From: Streptomyces aidingensis
Lineage (GTDB): Bacteria > Actinomycetota > Actinomycetes > Streptomycetales > Streptomycetaceae
NCBI RefSeq assembly: GCF_900112355.1
Contig: NZ_FOLM01000005.1
Coordinates: 297,834 to 361,833 of the forward strand
DNA: 64,000 nt
Direction: 5' to 3'
Shown: positions 19,413-29,133 of the stretch, piece by piece
Position numbering within the stretch: position 1 is the stretch's first letter
Layout: the number at the start of each line of letters is the position of its first letter
Made by a program: the position numbers and the translations under genes
Notes under the pieces: generated by a model
The model's input: the letters and a program-made list of their open reading frames with translations, nothing else
The model's database searches: none
Told to the model about the DNA's origin: nothing

Positions 19413-20648
19413 GTGGCAGCACCGCAGAACTACCTCGCAGTCATCAAGGTCGTCGGGATCGGCGGCGGTGGCGTCAACGCCATCAACCGGATGATCGAGG
19501 TCGGTCTCAAGGGCGTCGAGTTCATCGCGATCAACACGGATGCCCAGGCCCTGCTGATGAGTGACGCCGATGTCAAGCTCGACGTCGGCCGCGAGCTGAC
19601 CCGCGGGCTCGGCGCGGGCGCCAATCCCGATGTCGGCCGCAAGGCCGCCGAGGACCACCGCGAGGAGATCGAGGAGGTGCTCAAGGGCGCCGACATGGTC
19701 TTCGTCACGGCCGGCGAGGGCGGTGGCACCGGCACCGGCGGCGCCCCGGTGGTCGCCAACATCGCCCGCTCGCTCGGCGCTCTGACCATCGGCGTGGTCA
19801 CCCGGCCGTTCACCTTCGAGGGCCGCCGCCGCGCCAACCAGGCCGAGGACGGCATCGCGGCGCTGCGCGAAGAGGTCGACACCCTGATCGTCATCCCCAA
19901 CGACCGGCTGCTGTCCATCTCCGACCGCCAGGTCAGCGTGCTCGACGCCTTCAAGTCCGCCGACCAGGTGCTGCTCTCCGGTGTGCAGGGCATCACCGAT
20001 CTGATCACCACCCCCGGCCTGATCAACCTGGACTTCGCCGACGTCAAGTCGGTGATGTCGGAGGCCGGTTCGGCGCTGATGGGGATCGGCTCGGCGCGCG
20101 GCGACGACCGCGCGGTGGCCGCCGCCGAGATGGCCATCTCCTCCCCGCTGCTGGAGGCGTCCATCGACGGCGCCCGCGGCGTGCTGCTCTCCATCTCCGG
20201 CGGCTCCGACCTGGGCCTGTTCGAGATCAACGAGGCTGCCCAGCTCGTCAGCGAGGCCGCCCACCCGGAGGCCAACATCATCTTCGGCGCGGTCATCGAC
20301 GACGCCCTCGGTGACGAGGTGCGGGTGACGGTGATCGCCGCCGGGTTCGACGGCGGCCAGCCGCCGTCCCGCAGCCGGGACAAGGTGCTCGGCGCCTACG
20401 GCGGCCGGGAGGATGCCGCCGCCGCGCCGGCCGCCGAGCGGCCCGTCCCCGAGCCGGAGCCGGAGCGCCCGGCCTTCGGCGGTCTCGGTTCCCTCGGCTC
20501 CCGCGAGGAGGAGAAGCCGCAGCCGTCCGAGCCGGCCCCGGCCTCCGGCGACAAGGACTCCCTGCTCGGCGGCAGCCAGCTTCCCCCCGCCCGGCCCTAT
20601 GACGGCGGCCCGGTCGAGGAGCTGGACGTTCCCGACTTCCTCAAGTGA
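19413..20648 (+). CDS. ftsZ: Cell division GTPase FtsZ
   Basis: GTG 19413 gives 411 aa with the streptomycete N-terminus [26 protein letters not shown]. The tubulin signature GGGTGTG and the T7 loop [11 protein letters not shown] are intact. A variable linker rich in Glu/Pro (about 325-395) leads to the C-terminal peptide [11 protein letters not shown], which binds partners such as SepF. It forms the Z-ring, and in streptomycetes the Z-ladders of sporulating hyphae. The 259-bp upstream gap carries two promoters and an inverted repeat. Confidence 0.99.
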   Translation: MAAPQNYLAVIKVVGIGGGGVNAINRMIEVGLKGVEFIAINTDAQALLMSDADVKLDVGRELTRGLGAGANPDVGRKAAEDHREEIEEVLKGADMVFVTAGEGGGTGTGGAPVVANIARSLGALTIGVVTRPFTFEGRRRANQAEDGIAALREEVDTLIVIPNDRLLSISDRQVSVLDAFKSADQVLLSGVQGITDLITTPGLINLDFADVKSVMSEAGSALMGIGSARGDDRAVAAAEMAISSPLLEASIDGARGVLLSISGGSDLGLFEINEAAQLVSEAAHPEANIIFGAVIDDALGDEVRVTVIAAGFDGGQPPSRSRDKVLGAYGGREDAAAAPAAERPVPEPEPERPAFGGLGSLGSREEEKPQPSEPAPASGDKDSLLGGSQLPPARPYDGGPVEELDVPDFLK

Positions 20649-20722
20649 TGAACCGGCGACTTCCGGCCAATCCCGGCGATCGCGCCGGGGCCCGGACCGC
20701 CCCGCACGTGAATCCCGCGTGA

Positions 20723-21487
20723 GTGGCCGTGATAGCACAGTGGATCACCACCGGCGGCGCACACTTCGCCTTCACCGACAGGTGGGGCGGGGTGAGCGCC
20801 GCTCCGTTCGATGAGCTGAATCTCGGCGGCGCGGCCGGGGACGACCCCGGCGCGGTGCGGACCAACCGCGCGCTGGCCGCCCGTTCCCTGGGACTGGACC
20901 CGGCGGCGGTGTTCTGGATGAACCAGGTGCACGGCAGCGAAGTCGCCGTGGTCGACGGCCCGCTGCCCGGGGAGGGGCCCGGTGAGGAGCCCGGGGCCCA
21001 GTCACCGCCCGTGGACGGGGCGGTCACCGCCCGGCGCGGGCTGGCGCTGGCGGTGCTGACCGCCGACTGCTGCCCGGTACTGCTGGCCGACCCGGTCGCC
21101 GGGGTGGTGGGCGCGGCGCACGCCGGGCGCCCCGGGCTGGCCGCCGGGGTGGTCCCGGCGACGGTCGAGGCCATGCGGGCACTGGGGGCGGACCCCCGGC
21201 GGATCATCGCCCGCACCGGTCCCACGGTGTGCGGCGGGTGTTACGAGGTGCCGGCCGCGATGCGGGACGAGGTGGAGCGGGCGGCGCCCGGCTCCGCCGC
21301 GGTGACCCGCCGGGGCACCCCGGCGGTGGACATCCCCGCCGGGGTGCGGCGGCAGCTGCGGGCGGCGGGCGTCCGGGAGGTGCCGGCCTCCCCGGTCTGC
21401 ACCATGGAATCGGACGACTGCTTCTCCTACCGCCGGGAGGGCAGGACCGGCCGCCTGGCGAGCTACCTCTGGCTGGACGAGCGGTGA
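20723..21487 (+). CDS. pgeF: PgeF/YfiH family purine nucleoside phosphorylase (laccase-like)
   Basis: The product is 254 aa, starting at GTG 20723 (a second GTG lies at 20729). Family motifs NQVHGSEVAVVD, TADCCPVLLADPVAGVVGAAHAG and the C-terminal ESDDCFSYRREGRTGR, with the metal-binding His/Cys residues, are present. Members were first called multicopper polyphenol oxidases; they are now linked to purine nucleoside cleavage and to peptidoglycan editing in E. coli. The position directly after ftsZ is conserved in actinobacteria. Confidence 0.88.
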   Translation: MAVIAQWITTGGAHFAFTDRWGGVSAAPFDELNLGGAAGDDPGAVRTNRALAARSLGLDPAAVFWMNQVHGSEVAVVDGPLPGEGPGEEPGAQSPPVDGAVTARRGLALAVLTADCCPVLLADPVAGVVGAAHAGRPGLAAGVVPATVEAMRALGADPRRIIARTGPTVCGGCYEVPAAMRDEVERAAPGSAAVTRRGTPAVDIPAGVRRQLRAAGVREVPASPVCTMESDDCFSYRREGRTGRLASYLWLDER

Positions 21488-21546
21488 GCACGGGGACGCC
21501 CCGGGCCGGTGGCAGCGGCGGATGCGGGGGAAGCGGGGGGAACGGA

Positions 21547-22305
21547 ATGGCCGTGAACGGGGACAAGGCGGACGAGCGGCGGCGGGAGCTGGCCGGCCGG
21601 CTCGCCCGGGTGGAGGAGCGCATCGCCCGCGCCTGTGACGCGGCGGGGCGCCCGCGCGGCGAAGTGACCCTGATCGTGGTCACCAAGACGTATCCGGCAC
21701 AGGACGTCCGGCTGCTGGCCGGGCTGGGGGTGCGGCAGGTGGCGGAGAACCGTGACCAGGAGGCCGCCGGCAAGGCCGCGGCCTGTGCCGATGCGTCGCT
21801 GACCTGGCACTTCGTCGGTCAGTTGCAGACCAACAAGGCGCGCTCCGTGGTGCGCTACGCCGATGTGGTGCACTCCGTGGACCGGGCCCGGCTGGTGTCC
21901 GCGCTCTCTTCGGCGGTGCGTTCGCAGGGTCGTCCCCCGCTGGACTGTCTGGTACAGGTCGCCCTGGAGAAGGAGAACGGCTCCGGCTCCGGCGCGGACG
22001 CCGCCGGCCGGGGCGGGGCGGCGCCCGGCGAAGTACCCGGGCTGGCGTCGGCGATCGCCGACGCCCCGGGACTGCGGCTGGCCGGGGTGATGACGGTGGC
22101 CCCGCTCTCGGGGGCGTACGCCGGCCGGCCGCGGGCCGCCTTCGAGCGGCTGATGGATATCTCAAGGAGCCTGCGGGCGCAGGCTCCGGCTGCCACCATG
22201 GTCTCGGCGGGCATGAGTGGCGACCTTGAGGAGGCGATCGCCGCCGGAGCGACACATGTACGTGTCGGCAGCGCGGTGCTGGGAGTCCGCGCGGCGCTCC
22301 GGTAA
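21547..22305 (+). CDS. YggS/PLPBP family PLP-binding protein
   Basis: ATG 21547 is preferred because GGGGGGAACGG precedes it and the product then begins MAVNGDKADERRRELAGRLA, as in family members; this gives 252 aa. GTG 21484, overlapping the pgeF stop, would add a Gly/Ser-rich 21-residue tail. The PLP lysine lies in LIVVTKTYPA and the phosphate-binding end is SAGMSGDLEEAI. The family has no known enzymatic activity and affects PLP and amino acid balance. A Gly/Ala-rich insertion (about GSGSGADAAGRGGAAPG) interrupts the barrel. Confidence 0.88.
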   Translation: MAVNGDKADERRRELAGRLARVEERIARACDAAGRPRGEVTLIVVTKTYPAQDVRLLAGLGVRQVAENRDQEAAGKAAACADASLTWHFVGQLQTNKARSVVRYADVVHSVDRARLVSALSSAVRSQGRPPLDCLVQVALEKENGSGSGADAAGRGGAAPGEVPGLASAIADAPGLRLAGVMTVAPLSGAYAGRPRAAFERLMDISRSLRAQAPAATMVSAGMSGDLEEAIAAGATHVRVGSAVLGVRAALR

Positions 22306-22421
22306 CGTCGCCTCAAGCGGATCACAGCCGAAAATATGGTCATTAGCGAGCAAAACGGGCAGAAAGGGTCCCCGGCGCCGGCAGGCCGGAGCCGGTCCCC
22401 ACAGAGCGGAGGACGCAGTCG

Positions 22422-23042
22422 ATGGCTGGCGCGATGCGCAAGATGGCGGTCTACCTCGGCCTGCTGGAGGACGACGGGTACGAGCGGCAGGGCTACGGCG
22501 ACGACGACTTCGAGCCGGAGCCCGAGCCCGAGCGCGAACGCCGCCGTCCCCCGGCCGAGCTGGCACCCAGGGAGGACCCCCCCGAGCCGGTGCGGGTCAT
22601 GCAGCCGCCGGCGCCCCGTGAGGCAGAGCCGCCGTCGGCCCCGCTGATGCCGGAAAGCAGGCGATCCGCCCGAATTGCGCCCGTGTCTTCCATCACATCC
22701 GATCGCCAGAATCTGGAGAAGAGCGCCCCGGTGATCATGCCCAAAGTCGTGTCCGAGCGGGAGCCCTACCGCATCACCACGCTGCACCCCCGGACCTACA
22801 ACGAGGCCCGTACCATCGGAGAACACTTCCGTGAGGGCACCCCGGTGATCATGAACCTGACCGAGATGGACGACACCGACGCGAAGAGACTTGTCGACTT
22901 TGCGGCTGGTCTTGTGTTCGGGCTCCATGGCAGCATCGAGCGGGTGACGCAGAAGGTCTTTCTGCTGTCGCCTGCTAACGTCGATGTAACGGCGGAGGAC
23001 AAGGCCCGCATCGCGGAGGGCGGGTTCTTCAACCAGAGCTGA
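22422..23042 (+). CDS. sepF: Z-ring membrane tether SepF
   Basis: The product is 206 aa. The N-terminal amphipathic membrane-targeting helix [18 protein letters not shown] is followed by an acidic/Pro-rich linker (about 20-90) and the C-terminal FtsZ-binding fold ([22 protein letters not shown] ... EGGFFNQS). In actinobacteria, which lack FtsA, SepF anchors FtsZ to the membrane. The C-terminal half looks almost identical to other streptomycete SepF proteins. GGAGGACGCAG precedes the start. Confidence 0.97.
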   Translation: MAGAMRKMAVYLGLLEDDGYERQGYGDDDFEPEPEPERERRRPPAELAPREDPPEPVRVMQPPAPREAEPPSAPLMPESRRSARIAPVSSITSDRQNLEKSAPVIMPKVVSEREPYRITTLHPRTYNEARTIGEHFREGTPVIMNLTEMDDTDAKRLVDFAAGLVFGLHGSIERVTQKVFLLSPANVDVTAEDKARIAEGGFFNQS

Positions 23043-23134
23043 TCCGCCGGTGCGCAAGGGCGCGCGCCGCGCATGGAGAGGAAGGCGGTCCGGCCGGCAG
23101 GCCGGGCCAGAGGCAGGGGAGAGGGACAGGCAGG

Positions 23135-23422
23135 ATGAACGTCGTTCTACAGGTGATCTATATCGCCCTGTACTGCCTGATCGGACTCCTGCTCTTCCGC
23201 CTGGTGATGGACTATGTCTTCATGTTCGCGCGGGCCTGGCAGCCCGGCCGGGCGATGATCGTCGCCCTGGAGGCCACCTACACTGTCACCGATCCGCCGT
23301 TGAAAGCCCTGCGGAAGGTCATCCCACCGCTGCGCTTCGGGGGTGTGGCGCTTGATTTGTCCTTCTTCGTGCTCATGATCATTGTCTGGATTCTGATCAG
23401 CTTCGTCGGCAGTGCGTTGTGA
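23135..23422 (+). CDS. YlmG/YggT family membrane protein
   Basis: The product is 95 aa with two membrane helices (VVLQVIYIALYCLIGLLLFRLV and VALDLSFFVLMIIVWILISFV) around the conserved VTDPPLKALRKVIPPLRFGG. Its function is unclear; the gene is regularly found between sepF and divIVA in Gram-positives and is thought to support envelope or division processes. A plausible ribosome-binding site GGCAGG precedes ATG 23135. Confidence 0.92.
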   Translation: MNVVLQVIYIALYCLIGLLLFRLVMDYVFMFARAWQPGRAMIVALEATYTVTDPPLKALRKVIPPLRFGGVALDLSFFVLMIIVWILISFVGSAL

Positions 23423-23467
23423 GTACGGTCATGCCGATGTGCCGACGACTTACGTTGAGGTGAAGAG

Positions 23468-24634
23468 ATGCCGCTGACCCCCGAGGACGTGCGGAACAAG
23501 CAGTTCACGACCGTCCGACTCCGAGAAGGTTATGACGAGGACGAGGTCGATGCCTTCCTTGACGAGGTCGAGGCGGAGCTGACCAGGCTGCTGCGCGAGA
23601 ACGAGGATCTGCGTGCCAAGCTGGCCGCGGCCACCCGGGCCGCGGCACAGAACCAGCAGAACATGCGCAAGCCCGACGGGCCGGGCGGCCCGCAGGATCG
23701 TCCCGGCGGACCGCCGGCCATATCCGGACCCGCCCCGGTGCCGCAGCAGGGCGGCCCCATGGGCGGCCCGCCGCAGCTTCCCGGTCCGGGCGGCCCGGGT
23801 GGTCCCGGGGGCCCCGGCGGACACCCGATGGGTCACGGCGGGCCGGGCGGCATGCAGCACCAGGGTCACCACGGCGGCCCGATGGGCCCCGGCGGCATGC
23901 AGCACCAGGGCCACATGGGCGGCCCCATGGGACCGGGCGGTCCCGGTGGGCCGGGCGGTCCCGGCATGCCGCAGCAGCAGCCGATGGGCAACGAGAGTGC
24001 CGCCCGGGTGCTGTCGCTGGCCCAGCAGACCGCGGACCAGGCGATCGCCGAGGCCCGCGCCGAGGCCAACAAGATCGTCGGCGAGGCCCGCAGCCGTGCC
24101 GAGGGCCTGGAGCGGGACGCCCGTGCCAAGGCCGACGCCCTGGAGCGGGACGCCCAGGAGAAGCACCGCGTGGCCATGGGCTCCCTGGAGTCCGCCCGCG
24201 CCACCCTGGAGCGCAAGGTCGAGGACCTGCGCGGGTTCGAGCGGGAATACCGCACCCGTCTGAAGTCCTACCTGGAGAGCCAGCTCCGCCAGCTGGAGAG
24301 CCAGGCCGACGACTCGCTGGCCCCGCCGCGCTCCGCCGCGCCCTCGCTGCCGCCGTCGCCGAGCCCGGCGCCGTCGATGGCCGGTGCGCCGGGCGGTGGC
24401 CCGATGGGCGGCACCATGGGCGGCACCATGGGTGCCGGGATGGGCAACGGCCCCTCGATGGGCGGCGGCCCGGGCGGTCCCGGCGGCGGCTCGCAGCAGT
24501 CGTACGGCGGCCAGCAGCAGATGTCCCCGGCGATGACCCAGCCCATGGCACCGGTCCGGCCGCAGGGTCCGCAGCCCATGCAGCAGGCGCCCTCGCCCAT
24601 GCGAGGCTTCCTCATCGACGAAGACGACAACTGA
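23468..24634 (+). CDS. divIVA: Polar growth determinant DivIVA
   Basis: The product is 388 aa. The N-terminal DivIVA domain ([38 protein letters not shown]) leads into a first coiled coil to about residue 60. A long Gly/Pro/Met/Gln/His-rich linker (about 70-175) with repeated [15 protein letters not shown] units follows, then a second coiled coil (about 178-280) and another Gly/Met/Pro-rich tail ending [10 protein letters not shown]. In streptomycetes DivIVA organises hyphal tips and is essential. ATG 23468 is preceded by TTGAGGTGAAG. Confidence 0.97.
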   Translation: MPLTPEDVRNKQFTTVRLREGYDEDEVDAFLDEVEAELTRLLRENEDLRAKLAAATRAAAQNQQNMRKPDGPGGPQDRPGGPPAISGPAPVPQQGGPMGGPPQLPGPGGPGGPGGPGGHPMGHGGPGGMQHQGHHGGPMGPGGMQHQGHMGGPMGPGGPGGPGGPGMPQQQPMGNESAARVLSLAQQTADQAIAEARAEANKIVGEARSRAEGLERDARAKADALERDAQEKHRVAMGSLESARATLERKVEDLRGFEREYRTRLKSYLESQLRQLESQADDSLAPPRSAAPSLPPSPSPAPSMAGAPGGGPMGGTMGGTMGAGMGNGPSMGGGPGGPGGGSQQSYGGQQQMSPAMTQPMAPVRPQGPQPMQQAPSPMRGFLIDEDDN

Positions 24635-24714
24635 CGGCCGGCTGACGGCCACTCGACCGCCACTCGACCGCGCCGGTCCCCGGCACGGACCGGACACATC
24701 GCAGGCACATCGGC

Positions 24715-24752
24715 AGGGGCGCGGCCCGGACCTCGGTCCGGGCCGCGCCCCT
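24715..24752. terminator. Bidirectional terminator between divIVA and ileS
   Basis: Perfect 18-nt arms (24715-24732 and 24735-24752) make one of the strongest hairpins in the window. It sits between the convergent divIVA and ileS genes, 7 bp from the ileS stop. Confidence 0.85.
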
Positions 24753-24759
24753 GTGCGCG

Positions 24760-27700
24760 TCACTGCCGGCGCAGGCGGAAGGCCAGGTCCAGGGAGTCGT
24801 CGCGGAACTCCGGACCGAAGCCCTCCGGGGCCGGCTCGCCCGGCGCGTCCTGGGTGAAGCCGGTGGCCAGCACCTCACCGCTGATCAGCGCCTGGTGGTC
24901 GGCCAGGGCCCGGGCCAGCTCCTCGCTGCCGGTGTGCCAGCGGACCTCGATCCGGTCGGCCACATCCAGACCGCTGTTCTTGCGGGCCTCCTGGATCAGC
25001 CGGATGGCGTCCCGGGCCAGACCGGCCCGGCGCAGCTCCGGGGTGATCTCCAGATCCAGCGCGACCGTGGCGCCCGTGTCCGAGGCCACCGACCAGCCCT
25101 CGCGCGGGGTCTCGGTGATGATCACCTCCTCCGGGGAGAGCATCACCTCCTCGCCCTCGACCTGCACCGTGGCGGTGCCGGCCCGCAGCGCGGCGGAGAG
25201 CGCGGCGGCGTCCGCCGCCGCGATGGCCCTGGCCACCACCTGGGTCCGCTTGCCGAACCGGCCGCCCAGCGCCCGGAAGTTGCCCTTGGCGGTGGTGTGC
25301 ACCAGGGAGCCGCCGATCTCGGAGAGCGAGGCCAGCGCGGAGACGTTCAGCTCCTCGGCGATCTGCTCGCGCAGCTCGTCGCTCAGCAGCTCGAAGCCCT
25401 GGGCGGCGATCAGCGCGCGGGAGAGCGGCTGGCGGGTCTTCACCCCGGACTCGGCGCGGGTGGCCCGGCCCAGCTCGACCAGGCGGCGGACCAGCAGCAT
25501 GTCCCGGGACAGCTCCGGGTCGATCAGGGTGTGGTCGGTCTCCGGCCAGGAGGCCAGGTGCACCGAGTGCGGGGCCTGCGGGGTGACCGGGACCACCAGA
25601 TCCTGCCAGACCCGCTCGGTGATGAACGGCACCAGCGGGGACATCATCCGGGTGACCGCCTCCAGCACGTCGTGCAGGGTGCGCAGCGCCGCCCGGTCGC
25701 CCTGCCAGAACCGGCGGCGGGAGCGGCGGACATACCAGTTGGAGAGGTCGTCCACAAAGGTGGAGAGCAGCTTGCCGGCGCGCTGGGTGTCATAGCGGTC
25801 CATGGCCGCGGTGACCATTTCGGTCAGCGCGTGCAGCTCGCTGAGCAGCCAGCGGTCCAGCAGCGGACGCTCCGCCGGGGCCGGGTCCTGGCCGGACGGC
25901 GCCCAGCCGGCGGTGCGGGCGTACAGCGCCTGGAAGGCGACGGTGTTCCAGTAGGTCAGCAGGGTCTTGCGGACCACTTCCTGGATGGTGCCGTGGCCGA
26001 CCCGGCGGGCCGCCCAGGGCGAGCCGCCGGCCGCCATGAACCAGCGCACCGCGTCCGCGCCGTGCTGCTCCATCAGCGGGATCGGCTCCAGGATGTTGCC
26101 CAGCGACTTGGACATCTTGCGGCCGTCCTCGGCGAGGATGTGGCCCAGGCAGACCACGTTCTCGTAGGAGGACCGGTCGAAGACCAGGGTGCCCACCGCC
26201 ATCAGGGTGTAGAACCAGCCGCGGGTCTGGTCGATCGCCTCGGAGATGAACTGCGCCGGGTACCGCTTCTCGAACAGCTCCTTGTTGCGGTGCGGGTAGC
26301 CCCACTGGGCGAAGGGCATGGAGCCGGAGTCGTACCAGCAGTCGATGACCTCGGGGACCCGCTCGGAGCGCAGCTCGCAGCCCTCCGCGGTGCAGGGGAA
26401 GCCGACCTCGTCGATGAAGGGGCGGTGCGGGTCCAGGCCGGAGGTGTCGGTGCCGGTCAGCGCGGACAGCTCGGCCATCGAGCCGACCACCGTGAGATGC
26501 CCCTCGCCGCAGCGCCAGACCGGCAGCGGGGTGCCCCAGTAGCGGTTGCGGGACAGCGCCCAGTCGACGTTGTTGGACAGCCAGTCGCCGAAGCGGCCGT
26601 GCTTGACCGACTCCGGCACCCAGGTGGTCTTCTCGTTCTCCCGCAGCAGCGCGTCCTTGACCGCGGTGGTGCGGATGTACCAGGACGGCTGGGCGTAGTA
26701 GAGCAGCGCGGTGTGGCAGCGCCAGCAGTGCGGATAGCTGTGCTCATAGGGCAGGTGCCGCAGCAGCAGCCCGCGCCGCTGAAGGTCCGCCACCAGGGCC
26801 TCGTCGGCCTTCTTGAAGAACTGGCCGCCGACCAGCTCCAGCTCCGGCTCGAAGGTGCCGTCGGCGCGGACCGGATTGACCACCGGCAGGCCGTAGGCCC
26901 GGCAGGTGCGCAGGTCGTCCTCGCCGAAGGCGGGGGCCTGGTGGACCAGGCCGGTGCCGTCCTCGGTGGTCACGTACTCGGCGGTGACCACGAAGTGCGC
27001 GCCGTCGCCGAAGGCGGCGCCGGGGATCAGCTCGAACGGGCGGCGGTAGGCCCAGCGCTCCAGCTCGCGGCCGGTGAAGGACTCGCCGGTGCGGCGCCAG
27101 CCCTCGCCGAGCGCCTTCTCCACCAGCGGATCGGCGACCAGCAGCGACTCCTCGCCGTCGGTGGCCACCACGTAGGTCACCTCGGGATGGACCGCCACCG
27201 CGGTGTTGGAGACCAGGGTCCAGGGTGTGGTCGTCCACACCAGCAGGGCGGCGCGGCCCGCCAGCGGGCCGGAGGTGACCGGGAAGCGGACGTAGACCGA
27301 GGGGTCCACGACCGTCTCGTAGCCCTGGGCCAGCTCGTGGTCGGACAGGCCGGTGCCGCAGCGCGGGCACCAGGGCGCCACCCGGTGGTCCTGCACCAGC
27401 AGGCCCTTGGCATGGATCTGCTTCAGCGACCACCAGACCGACTCGATGTAGGCCGGGTCCATGGTCCAGTAGGCGTCGTCCAGATCGACCCAGTAGCCCA
27501 TCCGGCGGGTCAGCTCGGCGAACGCGTCCGTGTGGCGGGTCACCGACTCGCGGCAGCGGGCGTTGAACTCGGCGATGCCGTACCGCTCGATGTCCTGCTT
27601 GCCGCTGAAGCCCAGCTCCTTCTCCACCGCCAGCTCCACGGGCAGGCCGTGGCAGTCCCAGCCGGCCTTGCGGGCCACGTGGTAGCCGCGCATGGTGCGG

Positions 27701-27927
27701 TAGCGGGGGAAGACGTCCTTGAAGACCCGGGCCTCGATGTGGTGGGTGCCGGGCATGCCGTTGGCGGTGGGCGGGCCTTCGTAGAAGACCCACTCCGGCC
27801 GGCCCTCGGACTGCTCCAGGGTGCGGGCGAAGGTCTTGTTCTCGTCCCAGAACGCCAGCACCTGGTGCTCCAGGGCGGGGAGGTCCACCTGGGCCGGGAC
27901 GGGGCGGTACTGCGGGGCTTGCGTCAT
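24760..27927 (-). CDS. ileS: Isoleucyl-tRNA synthetase
   Basis: ATG 27927 with GGAGGAAG eight bases upstream gives 1055 aa. The class I signature appears as GPPTANGMPGTHHIEA (HH at 62-63, a variant of HIGH) and KMSKSLGN is intact. The editing domain (VVWTTTPWTL-like LLVWTTTPWTLVSNTAVA), the anticodon-binding domain and a C-terminal region with metal-type motifs follow. It charges tRNA-Ile and is expected to edit Val-tRNA-Ile. A T-box leader controls it. Confidence 0.97.
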   Translation of the reverse strand: MTQAPQYRPVPAQVDLPALEHQVLAFWDENKTFARTLEQSEGRPEWVFYEGPPTANGMPGTHHIEARVFKDVFPRYRTMRGYHVARKAGWDCHGLPVELAVEKELGFSGKQDIERYGIAEFNARCRESVTRHTDAFAELTRRMGYWVDLDDAYWTMDPAYIESVWWSLKQIHAKGLLVQDHRVAPWCPRCGTGLSDHELAQGYETVVDPSVYVRFPVTSGPLAGRAALLVWTTTPWTLVSNTAVAVHPEVTYVVATDGEESLLVADPLVEKALGEGWRRTGESFTGRELERWAYRRPFELIPGAAFGDGAHFVVTAEYVTTEDGTGLVHQAPAFGEDDLRTCRAYGLPVVNPVRADGTFEPELELVGGQFFKKADEALVADLQRRGLLLRHLPYEHSYPHCWRCHTALLYYAQPSWYIRTTAVKDALLRENEKTTWVPESVKHGRFGDWLSNNVDWALSRNRYWGTPLPVWRCGEGHLTVVGSMAELSALTGTDTSGLDPHRPFIDEVGFPCTAEGCELRSERVPEVIDCWYDSGSMPFAQWGYPHRNKELFEKRYPAQFISEAIDQTRGWFYTLMAVGTLVFDRSSYENVVCLGHILAEDGRKMSKSLGNILEPIPLMEQHGADAVRWFMAAGGSPWAARRVGHGTIQEVVRKTLLTYWNTVAFQALYARTAGWAPSGQDPAPAERPLLDRWLLSELHALTEMVTAAMDRYDTQRAGKLLSTFVDDLSNWYVRRSRRRFWQGDRAALRTLHDVLEAVTRMMSPLVPFITERVWQDLVVPVTPQAPHSVHLASWPETDHTLIDPELSRDMLLVRRLVELGRATRAESGVKTRQPLSRALIAAQGFELLSDELREQIAEELNVSALASLSEIGGSLVHTTAKGNFRALGGRFGKRTQVVARAIAAADAAALSAALRAGTATVQVEGEEVMLSPEEVIITETPREGWSVASDTGATVALDLEITPELRRAGLARDAIRLIQEARKNSGLDVADRIEVRWHTGSEELARALADHQALISGEVLATGFTQDAPGEPAPEGFGPEFRDDSLDLAFRLRRQ

Positions 27928-27933
27928 CGGGGG

Positions 27934-28225
27934 CTTCCTCCGGCGGGACAGGCCATGCTCCGTGTTCCGTCGGAGGGACGAGACCGGCCGCTGCGCGGGG
28001 CCCCGCGGTACCACCCTCCTTGGCGCCGGCCCCGGTGCCTGGTGGCGGCACGGGGCGTCGCCCGCTCTTTTGTCGCGCTGCCGGGTCTAATGACCCCACG
28101 GGGAGATCCGCGGAGCGTTCTTCCGGCGGCTCCGGGGTGATCTTCGCGCCGCGCCGGCCCCCGGGCTCGCACCGTCCCCGGGTCGCTGCGGGCGGCTGAC
28201 GACGCTACTCGTCCCCGTCATCGCC
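27934..28225 (-). ncRNA. T-box leader of ileS, translational type
   Basis: On the minus strand the T-box core AGGGTGGTACCGCGGGG lies at 28018-28002; its TGGT would pair with the ACCA end of uncharged tRNA. A candidate isoleucine specifier ATC is at 28141-28139, in the loop between CCGGCGCGGC and GCCGCCGG, consistent with a short stem I. Downstream, CCTCCG (27976-27971) is complementary to the CGGAGG of the ileS ribosome-binding site (27942-27937), so the ribosome-binding site could be sequestered. Actinobacterial ileS T-boxes of this translational class are known. TACACT (28244-28239) may be the -10 box; the 5' end is approximate. Confidence 0.9.
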
Positions 28226-28322
28226 TTTCGCTCGGTCCAGTGTACGGGGACCGAGCGGGCGGGCACGACCGGTTATGGGGCCGCCGGGCGGGGCACAACG
28301 GAGAGGGACCGGCGCGCCCCGG

Positions 28323-28351
28323 TTGCCGCCCGCAAAGAGTCGATTTATCGT
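28323..28351 (+). promoter_or_regulatory. Possible promoter of the DksA/TraR-type gene
   Basis: TTGCCG (28323-28328) and TATCGT (28346-28351) are spaced by 17 bp, about 50 nt before the start. It is divergent from the ileS leader promoter. Moderate match only. Confidence 0.4.
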
Positions 28352-28400
28352 TCCGGACACGTTTCGCGGGCAAGATCACACCATTGAAGGAGCTGCGGCC

Positions 28401-29075
28401 ATGGTGGCGAAGAAGAGCGCCGCACCCAAGGCGGACGAGCCGGCCGCGCAGCGGACCGCCGGGAAACGTTCCGCCGGCGCCGCCGGGCGGACGGCGCCGA
28501 AGACGACGGCGAAACCGGCCGCGAAACCGGCCGGGGCGCAGCAGAACGTGCAGCAGACGGCGGGGGAGGTCCCCGGGAGGGCCACGACGACAGGAGCCAA
28601 GAAGGTGGCAGCGAAGAAGAGCACGACGGCCCAACCGGACGCCGCCTCGGCGGTGCCGGCGGCCCGCCCGGCCGCCCCCGGCGACCTCGCGGTCCGCGCC
28701 GGAGAGGAACCCTGGACCGCGGAGGAGGTGACCGAGGCGCGCGACGAGCTGACCCGGGAGGCCGAGCAGTTGCGCGAGGAGATCAGCGCCACCGAGGCGG
28801 CGCTCTCCGGTCTGATGCGGGACTCCGGCGACGGCGCCGGGGACGACCAGGCCGACACCGGCAGCAAGAACGCCACCCGGGAGCACGAGATGGCGCTCGC
28901 CGGGAACGCGCGGGAGATGCTCTACCAGACCGAGCGGGCGCTGCGGCGGCTGGAGGCCGGCACCTACGGCCTGTGCGAGAGCTGCGGCAACGCCATCGGC
29001 AAGGCCCGCATGCAGGCATTCCCCCGGGCCACCCTGTGCGTGGACTGCAAGCAGCGCCAGGAGCGGCGGTTCTGA
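28401..29075 (+). CDS. DksA/TraR family zinc-finger protein with Lys/Ala-rich N-terminus
   Basis: ATG 28401 is preceded by GAAGGAG and gives 224 aa. The first ~100 residues are Ala/Lys/Thr-rich with AKK-type motifs, reminiscent of histone-like tails. A coiled coil ([23 protein letters not shown]) follows, then the DksA/TraR zinc finger C192-x2-C195-x17-C213-x2-C216. Such proteins can bind RNA polymerase through the secondary channel. The actinobacterial form with a basic tail has no settled function. It lies between ileS and lspA. Confidence 0.88.
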   Translation: MVAKKSAAPKADEPAAQRTAGKRSAGAAGRTAPKTTAKPAAKPAGAQQNVQQTAGEVPGRATTTGAKKVAAKKSTTAQPDAASAVPAARPAAPGDLAVRAGEEPWTAEEVTEARDELTREAEQLREEISATEAALSGLMRDSGDGAGDDQADTGSKNATREHEMALAGNAREMLYQTERALRRLEAGTYGLCESCGNAIGKARMQAFPRATLCVDCKQRQERRF

Positions 29076-29133
29076 AGCACGCACCCGGGCAGCACCCTGC
29101 GGCAGGGGTGCCCGGGTGTCGTACGCTCGTTGC

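Noticed and set aside
13024..20648. Missing murC, ddl and ftsA in the dcw cluster
   Set aside because: Their absence from this cluster is normal for streptomycetes, so it is not a finding.
24895..28140. Long plus-strand frame antisense to ileS
   Set aside because: A mirror frame of a conserved gene, with Gly/His/Gln-rich nonsense composition.
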